In this document: positions 21,509-27,342 of the stretch, one piece after another
How the letters are laid out: the number at the start of each line of letters is the position of its first letter
How positions within the stretch are numbered: position 1 is the stretch's first letter
From: a virus
DNA: 27,342 nt
IMG/VR virus record: IMGVR_UViG_3300042453_004124
Span: 1 to 27,342 of that record
Direction: 5' to 3' (one strand)
Program-made: the position numbers and the translations under genes
The notes under the pieces: model-generated
What the model saw: only the letters and a program-made list of their open reading frames with translations
The model's database searches: none
Told to the model about the DNA's origin: nothing

Positions 21509-22663
21509 ATGGCTGACTTACCTATATTTGAAGACCTTTTTGAGATTGCCAAACGAGAGGCTCTGCTTCGCAATCCACGTCTCTCAAGGGATTCCGTAGA
21601 CAGGCCCGGCACTGATCTCAACATCCTTCTCGCTGCTGCAGCCGCCGTTGGAGACGAGGTTATCAATCAGGTGGCTAACGTAGCAATCGCCTCGTTTCTT
21701 GATAGTGCCGCCGGTGTCGACCTCGACAGACTAGTGTTCGATCGTTATGGGATCTTGCGAAAGAGTGCAGCTCCGGCGTTGGGCACAGTGCAGTTTACAA
21801 CGAACACGGCGACTGTTGCATCATTCAGCATTCCTGCCAATACGCAGTTGTCTACAAGCAGCGGAAATGTTTTTCAGACAACCATAGAACAGGTGTTTCC
21901 TGTCGGAGTGACAGGCCCCATATCTATTCCGGTTCGTAGTCTTCTTGCAGGAGCAAATCAGCAGACCAAGCCGGGAACAATCGTGAACATTGTCTCTCGC
22001 ATCAGCGGTTCTCCGAATGACTTATTCGTGACAAATGCTGAGGCCACGGCGGGGGCCGCCGACGACGAAACCGACGATCAGCTCAGAGAGAGAGCGAAGA
22101 ATTTCTTCGTAAATGCTCGAAGAGGAACCAAATCGGCAGTTGAGCAAGCTGCTCTTGCCTTTCAAGGAGTCGTTACCGCTCAACTATTTGAAATACTTGA
22201 TCCACTAGGTCGACCAGCTAGAGTTGCAGAATTAATCGTTGCAGATCAATACACTGACGTGCTGGCAACCTTGAACCAAAACTCGCCATCATATGATACT
22301 CAGTCTAATGCACTTGCAGATGCAGTATTCAATTCTCTTGAAGATGTAAGGCCCGCCGGAATCTATGTTGACGTGAAGGTCGCAAAAGTTGCCCTTATTG
22401 CAATTCAATTGGCTTTAACGTTTGATGCGGACACAAACATCCAAGAAACAGAGATTCAAGCAAGAGCGGCATTGGTAAATTACACAAACTCTTTGCGTCC
22501 CGGTGACAAATGGGTATACGATGATGCAATTGATGTTCTTCGTTCGGTACTAGGACTAACTGTCTTAGGCTCTGAGATTGTGTCTCCTTCCGGAGATGTT
22601 CAGCCGAATACATACGAAGTAATAAGAACGTCATTGGCCCTTACTGTAACAATCGTTTGCTAA
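21509..22663 (+). CDS. Baseplate J-like protein
   Basis: A 384-aa protein with the gpJ pattern: RDSVDRPGTDLNILLAAAAAVGDEVINQ (about 27-54), LDSAAGVDLDRLVFDRYGILRK (about 64-85), a beta domain with FSIPANTQLSTSSG, then DDETDDQLRERAKNFFVNARRGTKSAVEQAA (about 188-218), GVVTAQLFEI and a C-terminal strand-helix region (GIYVDVKVAKVALIAIQLALTF, LRPGDKWVYDDAIDVLRSV). gpJ-like subunits form the core of baseplate wedges in myoviruses and related contractile systems. Six bases separate it from the gp25-like gene, the standard partner order W-J-I. Confidence 0.9.
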   Translation: MADLPIFEDLFEIAKREALLRNPRLSRDSVDRPGTDLNILLAAAAAVGDEVINQVANVAIASFLDSAAGVDLDRLVFDRYGILRKSAAPALGTVQFTTNTATVASFSIPANTQLSTSSGNVFQTTIEQVFPVGVTGPISIPVRSLLAGANQQTKPGTIVNIVSRISGSPNDLFVTNAEATAGAADDETDDQLRERAKNFFVNARRGTKSAVEQAALAFQGVVTAQLFEILDPLGRPARVAELIVADQYTDVLATLNQNSPSYDTQSNALADAVFNSLEDVRPAGIYVDVKVAKVALIAIQLALTFDADTNIQETEIQARAALVNYTNSLRPGDKWVYDDAIDVLRSVLGLTVLGSEIVSPSGDVQPNTYEVIRTSLALTVTIVC

Positions 22664-22664
22664 G

Positions 22665-23810
22665 ATGATAAACAATCATTTTACAGCACAGTATTTTCTC
22701 TCGTTGTTTGAGAGACTTCTGCCTAGAGAATACCTCTCTCCCATTGAAGAGGCGGGGCCGGGCTATGAGATATTTCAGACATTCGCGGCTATTGGAGAAC
22801 GAATTTCTCTTGCAACATTCCGCCTAGATGAAGGTCTTTATGCTATTACCGCTCCAGAGGCTTCTTTTGCTTCTGTCGAGATTGAGCTGTCTCGAACGGT
22901 TACCCCGGCCGTTTCGATTGCATTCACGCAAAAAAAGGGCAGTCTTGTTGAGACGGCCTTTGGTGGAAGACGTTTTGAGCTTTTCGATGATGTATTGTTT
23001 GGAGAAGCGGAAGAGGGGCCAAAGACTGTAACTGTCAAAGCAATTTTTGCAAGCTACCAATGGAATGTCCTCGGAGAAGAAATAACGCCCGATGCAGAGG
23101 TTTTTAGCGGAGAGATAAACTCGCTTGTCTTCCCGATACAAGATCCGCCATTCGCCGAGAAGTCGGTAATCGTTCGGCAGTTCGATGACGCACTGGGTGG
23201 CGTTCCCGGCATGCTAGAGCAGATTGGTCTTGATAGAGGGATTGCTCGCGTCATAGGAGAAAGTGCGGACGCTTACAGGTTTAGAATCTCAGCTCTACCC
23301 GATACCGTCTCTCCAGCGGCGATGAAGAGAAATATTGATATCATTTGGCTGCCGATATTTCAAAGTTATGATTTTATTGAGACTTGGAATGTAACGTATC
23401 AGAGTTGCTACGACGCGCCCGAAAACCCAATCGATGGAAGTGCCTACGACCCATCAACCTTCGTGTACGATGACCCTCGCCCTAAAACTCCTTTTCGGAA
23501 TAGATGGCTGGATGATATTGAGTTCAGGGGAGCATTTATTGTCGTACTGCCTCGACTTGGCTCTTTCTCCCAGCGCTCTATCGCGATGGATGATTCATCT
23601 ATGTTGAATTTTGAATTCTTGACGGAGAATGGGAAAAGAGCATGGCCTGCATTTGACGTTACCAGCGACCTGCCGGCGGTAGGCATATTTATGGGCGCTT
23701 TTGATGGATATGATGCAGAAGCCAATGCGTTCTACGGAGCAACATTCTCTACGCTTCAACAGATAAAGCCTGCGGGGGTTGCCGCGATTCTTGAGTTACA
23801 AGGAAACTAG
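22665..23810 (+). CDS. Baseplate wedge / tail protein I-like
   Basis: A 381-aa protein directly after gpJ, the position of gpI. The N-terminus (FLSLFERLLPREYLSP, then PGYEIFQTFAAIGERIS) resembles the LLP...Y/IE helix start of gpI-like proteins. It is larger than P2 gpI and contains beta-rich segments (FASVEIELSRTVTPAVSIAFTQKKGSL, KTVTVKAIFASYQWNVLGEE), a LPDTVSPAAMKRNIDIIW helix, and Asp/Tyr-rich loops (YDAPENPIDGSAYDPSTFVYDDPRP). The exact family is not certain; context strongly favours a wedge component linking the baseplate to the fibre-like genes that follow. Only one base separates it from the gpJ stop. Confidence 0.65.
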   Translation: MINNHFTAQYFLSLFERLLPREYLSPIEEAGPGYEIFQTFAAIGERISLATFRLDEGLYAITAPEASFASVEIELSRTVTPAVSIAFTQKKGSLVETAFGGRRFELFDDVLFGEAEEGPKTVTVKAIFASYQWNVLGEEITPDAEVFSGEINSLVFPIQDPPFAEKSVIVRQFDDALGGVPGMLEQIGLDRGIARVIGESADAYRFRISALPDTVSPAAMKRNIDIIWLPIFQSYDFIETWNVTYQSCYDAPENPIDGSAYDPSTFVYDDPRPKTPFRNRWLDDIEFRGAFIVVLPRLGSFSQRSIAMDDSSMLNFEFLTENGKRAWPAFDVTSDLPAVGIFMGAFDGYDAEANAFYGATFSTLQQIKPAGVAAILELQGN

Positions 23811-23812
23811 AG

Positions 23813-25042
23813 ATGGCAAATAAGCCTTTTGATAGAGAGATCATAAACGTAAGAGAGCGCCCATTTTCCTCTGACATTAATCTGTCAGAGTATTATGCCG
23901 ACTTATCTTTGCGCGAAACAATAAAGAACATTATTACGTCGCGCACATCCATATCAGACCCGAATCCAAATGTATCAACAACAGCAAGGTTTCTTGGCTC
24001 TTCATTCAAGGTTGTGCCAACGTCTCCAGAGTCTGGCGCTGTTTTAATCTCAAAAGGATTAGGATTTGTAGGTTCCTCAGACCAAGAAATAAATATCAAT
24101 AGTGTTCTTGGACTGAATGAGACATCTGAGTTAAAGCCCTTAGTGTTGTCTGCAAATAAACTCGTAAATGTTCCTCAATTATCAGACCCTCTTTTTAGTC
24201 GGATTGATATCATTGAGGTTCGCTCTGAATATTTAACAACAGACAGCACAAGCAGGGACATTTTTGACCCAGTAAATGGAACGTTTAATCCTACGCCGGT
24301 TGCCAAAACACTCACATGGGCACTTGATCAGAGTCTTGGCTATGTAGACAGCTCGGACAATAGTACGACGGCGATAGGCTACAAAAAGGGACAACCAATA
24401 ATCACAATCGGCGGCCCTCCGAACGCTCCAGAGGTCACACAAGGATACACAAAGATCGCAGAGGTATTCGTCTCGGGTGGCGGCTCAGCATACTCCGCAA
24501 CAAATATTGTCGATTGCAGGAAAATTGCATCGGAGTATGGAATAGTAAAGATCTCAGGGAAGATAGAACTTCCGAACCTGATGGTCACGGATGAAACAGA
24601 CCTTGCCGTGCTTCAGCCGACACTCATTGAAGTCAGTTCTCCTCCCGGAGTTATCGTGTCAACGCGAATCGTAAGTGCCGTTGTCGATGCCGGAGATGCT
24701 ACTGCCGGGTCAAAGAAGACTTATGAGATAGTTGTCGTCGGTAATTTTGACATCGCTAAGTTTTCATATTCCTTGACCGGGAATTATGAAAAACGACTTT
24801 TGAACAATATTATTCAGCCGAAAACATACGCACTAGAAGCGTTGACCGACAATATTGGCAACGTAAGAAGGATAGCGTATCAGACCGACGGTAGCCCAAT
24901 TATTGTAGTTAATGGCTCGCAGCAATGCGCAATACTTCAATTCGTTTGTCAAGACGAAGTCGGCAGAATAGTGACTGGTTCATATTCTCCTCCGACGGTA
25001 ACAGACCCGGCAATTGTTGATTTCTTTGTTGAGTTATCATAG
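23813..25042 (+). CDS. Putative baseplate-periphery/tail-fibre protein, paralogue A
   Basis: A 409-aa protein, clearly homologous to the next gene product. Shared blocks include NKPFDR at the start, NVRE, SRxSIS, FKVxPxSP, GLGF/GLGV, GLN(D/E)TS, KPLVL/KPVVL, RIDIIEV, TxWxLD, GYTKIAEV/GYTKIAEI, DxRKI, YGxxxIS...LPNLxVT. The composition (Ser, Thr, Val, Ile, Asn rich, few cysteines) suggests a beta-rich trimeric or wedge-bound structural protein. No collagen repeat, lectin motif or enzyme site is visible. Location after gpI suggests a fibre base or baseplate decoration. The residues 200-225 vary most between the two copies. Confidence 0.65.
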   Translation: MANKPFDREIINVRERPFSSDINLSEYYADLSLRETIKNIITSRTSISDPNPNVSTTARFLGSSFKVVPTSPESGAVLISKGLGFVGSSDQEININSVLGLNETSELKPLVLSANKLVNVPQLSDPLFSRIDIIEVRSEYLTTDSTSRDIFDPVNGTFNPTPVAKTLTWALDQSLGYVDSSDNSTTAIGYKKGQPIITIGGPPNAPEVTQGYTKIAEVFVSGGGSAYSATNIVDCRKIASEYGIVKISGKIELPNLMVTDETDLAVLQPTLIEVSSPPGVIVSTRIVSAVVDAGDATAGSKKTYEIVVVGNFDIAKFSYSLTGNYEKRLLNNIIQPKTYALEALTDNIGNVRRIAYQTDGSPIIVVNGSQQCAILQFVCQDEVGRIVTGSYSPPTVTDPAIVDFFVELS

Positions 25043-25053
25043 GAACGACATAA

Positions 25054-26265
25054 ATGTCCAATAAGCCATTTGATAGAAACATATCAAACGTCAGAGAAAA
25101 ACTTATCTCCGGCGACTTCAATCTGATGCAATCATATTCGGACTTAGCGGTAAGAGAATTTATTCTTCACACCGCGTCTCCGAGGTCGAGCATTTCAAGT
25201 GACATTCTTCTAAGAAACTATGGGGCTAGATTCGCTTCCGATGGATTCAAGGTTCGACCCGCGTCCCCTTCTGGCATGTCAGTTGTTGTCGGTTCCGGGC
25301 TGGGTGTCATTGCAAACTCAACAGATGTGCCTACCGACATTGATTCTATTTCCGGGCTAAATGACACTTCCGCGATCAAGCCGGTCGTGCTGACGGAAAA
25401 CCAAGAATTCATCGTTCCAGACAACGTAGGATTCTTGACTCGTATTGACATCATTGAAGTAGCATACAATCGAGATGTTACCGATACGCAAACAAGAGAC
25501 ATCCTGAATCAGACGAGCGGTAGTTTTCTTCCGGGAGCAGTTGATAAGACCCTGAGTTGGGGATTGGACGGCCTAACAGGAAATGTCGTATTCCCCGCAT
25601 CAAGTTCAGAGCCTTTGTCATATAAGAGAGGGCCGGCAACTGGAGCGGTTCCTCCGACAACATCAGGCTATACTAAAATTGCTGAGATTGTTGTTGCGCC
25701 GGGAGCAACGACAATCGAGGAAAGTAACATTGCTGACTTTCGGAAAATTATTGGGCCTTACGGACAAATTGTTGTAGCAGCGACAATTCAATTGCCCAAT
25801 CTCAATGTCACCAATCCATTGCAGTTGATAAGTGGCTTGAAGCCGACAATAGTCAGTCTATCAGCTCCGGCCGGCATGTCGGTTTCATGCTATCCCGTGA
25901 CCAACAAAAAAACTTTTGACTTTGTTATTACAGGCGATTTTTCATCTGTCGCCGCTACTGTTCGAGCTGTCGGTTCTTTTGATGAGACATCCTCGGTACT
26001 GAGTGAGTTACGCTCAATGGCAGTAGACACTCGTATCAGAAGTGCTGAGGTTTCAGACATCGGAGCCTCTCGTGCTTCAAGCATGGCAAATAGTTCTATT
26101 GCCGACCCAGTACTTTCTCTCCCAGAGACGCAGCGAGCAGCAATTATAAATTTTTGTCCGTATCAGATTGTTCTTAGCGGCTCTGACATTGAGTACAAGA
26201 CAATCGTTAGTTCAACGGATGCAGATCCGATGACAGTATCTTTGATTGCAGTGTTGCAATACTAA
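25054..26265 (+). CDS. Putative baseplate-periphery/tail-fibre protein, paralogue B
   Basis: A 403-aa protein, the second member of the tandem pair, with the same order of blocks as the 23813 gene (NKPFDR, NVRE, SRSSIS, FKVRPASP, GLGV, GLNDTS, KPVVL, RIDIIEV, SWGLD, GYTKIAEI, FRKI, LPNLNVT) over about 260 residues. The C-terminal about 130 residues diverge (here Ser/Ala-rich with DIGASRASSMANSS). Only 11 bases separate the genes. The pair may form a hetero-oligomer or two successive rings or fibre segments; function not recognised. The following gene starts with GTG after GAGGTGG. Confidence 0.65.
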   Translation: MSNKPFDRNISNVREKLISGDFNLMQSYSDLAVREFILHTASPRSSISSDILLRNYGARFASDGFKVRPASPSGMSVVVGSGLGVIANSTDVPTDIDSISGLNDTSAIKPVVLTENQEFIVPDNVGFLTRIDIIEVAYNRDVTDTQTRDILNQTSGSFLPGAVDKTLSWGLDGLTGNVVFPASSSEPLSYKRGPATGAVPPTTSGYTKIAEIVVAPGATTIEESNIADFRKIIGPYGQIVVAATIQLPNLNVTNPLQLISGLKPTIVSLSAPAGMSVSCYPVTNKKTFDFVITGDFSSVAATVRAVGSFDETSSVLSELRSMAVDTRIRSAEVSDIGASRASSMANSSIADPVLSLPETQRAAIINFCPYQIVLSGSDIEYKTIVSSTDADPMTVSLIAVLQY

Positions 26266-26276
26266 GAGGTGGTGAC

Positions 26277-27342
26277 GTGGCTCAAGCTCTTATTACTATA
26301 GATGGCACACCCGGGTCTAACGACGACTTGACAATTGGTGCGACTGTTTTGTTGAGCAATCAGGATTCCGGCGGCGAGTTCTTCTATTTCTGGGAGATAC
26401 TTGATCAGCCTCCCGGGCCTGCGGACTTAATAATTCCGAACAATATCAGAGACACGTCATTTACGCCAAGGAAAGAGGGCTCGTACCTCATTCAGCTTAC
26501 TGTTAACAACAATACAGATATTGTGAACAGGGCAGTCGCCGCAGTTCGATTTTTAAAGACAAGAGAGCGAGCGCCAGCGGCACAGGAGCAAACGGAAGTA
26601 GACACCGCGAAGGGCTGGGGCGATGCCACTAATGATTGGTTCGCTCGACTGAATGACTCAATTTCAGACCCCGGAGTCGTTATCGGTGTAGCCGGAAGTT
26701 CGTTGTCGTATGGAGACATTATCGGCCTAGCCGCATTAGGCCCTTCCGCGACATTAAAGCCCGGCCTTCCCGGAGAGGAAGTCGTCCCGCAGTTTAGCAT
26801 TGTTAGTGGTGACAATCTGAACACAGTGCCCGTCTTTGTGTTCGTCGGAACGAGTTCCGGCTCTTCTAGTGCTATTGCCGGAGATGTCATAAAGGCACGC
26901 TTGTTTGGTCTTCTCCTCACGTCACTGTCATATACTCCTGTCGTTGGCAGTGCGGTCTACGTAGGGGCTTCTGGAGAACTTGTCGGGGACTTCACTACGG
27001 TTGATGCACCTAGACTTGTCGGGTACGTCGTTGGAGAGCCTACAGCGGGTACATATGCCATTTATTTCAATGGAATGATGTCGATGTCCGCGACGATGGA
27101 ACTTCTTTCTGCAAATACAAGTGCAATAGGTGTAGCCCCAGCAAATACAATTCGCCTTGTCAATGACGCGAATGTCTTGAAATACTCTGCAAATGGAGGC
27201 CCGTATACTGAAATCAGCGGAGGCTCCGGTAGTGGATCAGAGTTTGATTTAGGTGTTTACTTCCTAGGCAAGCCCGACTCTGAGGATTTAATTCTAAGGT
27301 ATACCTTCAACCAAGAGATAACGTTTCCGATAGACCTTGTCG
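26277..27342 (+). CDS. Tail-fibre-like protein with PKD/Ig-like N-terminus (partial, runs off the end)
   Basis: Frame open from GTG at 26277 (AAGAGGTGG just upstream) to the window edge, 355 codons with no stop; an ATG-only search would miss it. Residues 1-93 look like a PKD/Ig-like domain: DGTPGSNDDLTIGATVLLSNQDSGGEFFYFWEI, then PGPADLIIPN and EGSYLIQLTVNNNTD. A Glu/Ala linker and WGDATNDWFARLND follow, then a beta-rich central part, and at the edge a segment (EFDLGVYFLGKPDSEDLILRY) that I recall as a common phage tail domain start (F.PGKP....LLRY.F). Probably a large fibre or baseplate-periphery protein. No stop codon is in the window, so total length is unknown. Confidence 0.7.
   Translation, partial: MAQALITIDGTPGSNDDLTIGATVLLSNQDSGGEFFYFWEILDQPPGPADLIIPNNIRDTSFTPRKEGSYLIQLTVNNNTDIVNRAVAAVRFLKTRERAPAAQEQTEVDTAKGWGDATNDWFARLNDSISDPGVVIGVAGSSLSYGDIIGLAALGPSATLKPGLPGEEVVPQFSIVSGDNLNTVPVFVFVGTSSGSSSAIAGDVIKARLFGLLLTSLSYTPVVGSAVYVGASGELVGDFTTVDAPRLVGYVVGEPTAGTYAIYFNGMMSMSATMELLSANTSAIGVAPANTIRLVNDANVLKYSANGGPYTEISGGSGSGSEFDLGVYFLGKPDSEDLILRYTFNQEITFPIDLV

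Noticed and set aside
1-27342. CRISPR array, insertion sequence, attachment site or defence system.
   Set aside because: No regularly spaced direct repeats with unique spacers, transposase or integrase genes, or terminal inverted repeats were seen; the content is a standard phage structural module.

Overview
The window is a contiguous piece of a tailed bacteriophage (or prophage) genome carrying most of the virion-structure module of a contractile-tailed, myovirus-type phage. The evidence is the ordered set of a MuF-like head protein, scaffold, major capsid protein, connector/neck proteins, tail sheath, tail tube, a frameshifted tail-assembly chaperone pair, tape measure, LysM tail protein, gpD-like hub, gpV-like spike, gp25-like wedge, gpJ and a gpI-like protein. 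All genes lie on the + strand and are packed tightly, with many ATGA or 1-base stop/start overlaps, as in a phage late operon. The host cannot be named from the sequence. I see no lysis, replication, integration or tRNA genes. Terminase and portal, if present, would lie upstream, and the rest of the tail-fibre genes downstream.

Layout. 1-856: the end of an upstream gene, a small helix-turn-helix protein and an HNH nuclease that overlap each other. 885-4345: head-associated genes: a small protein with an ARD...WLLWGGD signature, a MuF-like protein, an acidic protein ending in a DP...AHLYKKMGG signature, four very small proteins (62-77 aa) that share a (M/L)PF-x-L motif at their C-termini, and two small predicted structural proteins. 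4478-6839: scaffold and major capsid protein, with a 14-bp perfect palindrome abutting the capsid gene's ribosome binding site. 6840-7253: a strong intrinsic terminator followed by about 380 bases with no convincing gene but many hairpins, including a long multi-stem structure just before the next start codon. 7254-9708: small head protein and head-tail connector, closure and terminator proteins. 9717-12185: sheath and tube, closed by a second hairpin terminator. 12305-12873: tail assembly chaperone with a -1 programmed frameshift. 12873-16718: tape measure. 16730-23810: baseplate hub, spike and wedge. 23813-27342: two tandem paralogues of about 405 aa, then a truncated protein with a PKD/Ig-like N-terminus, probably tail-fibre or baseplate-periphery components.

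How it works together. Scaffold and capsid build the head. The connector and neck genes close it. The tube polymerises on the hub/tape-measure complex with help from the G/GT-type chaperones, the sheath assembles around the tube, and the gpJ/gpI/gp25 wedge with fibre-like proteins forms the host-contact baseplate. The two terminators follow the two most abundantly needed product groups (capsid; sheath and tube), consistent with dosage control by transcript level.

Most notable observations: the chaperone frameshift site (slippery T TTT TTG with an upstream Shine-Dalgarno-like stimulator); the structured intergenic element at 6874-7253; the shared C-terminal motif in four consecutive mini-proteins; a 9-residue LQPV repeat at the N-terminus of the LysM protein; and the tandem paralogous tail proteins. 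All assignments come from reading the sequence; no database search was run.
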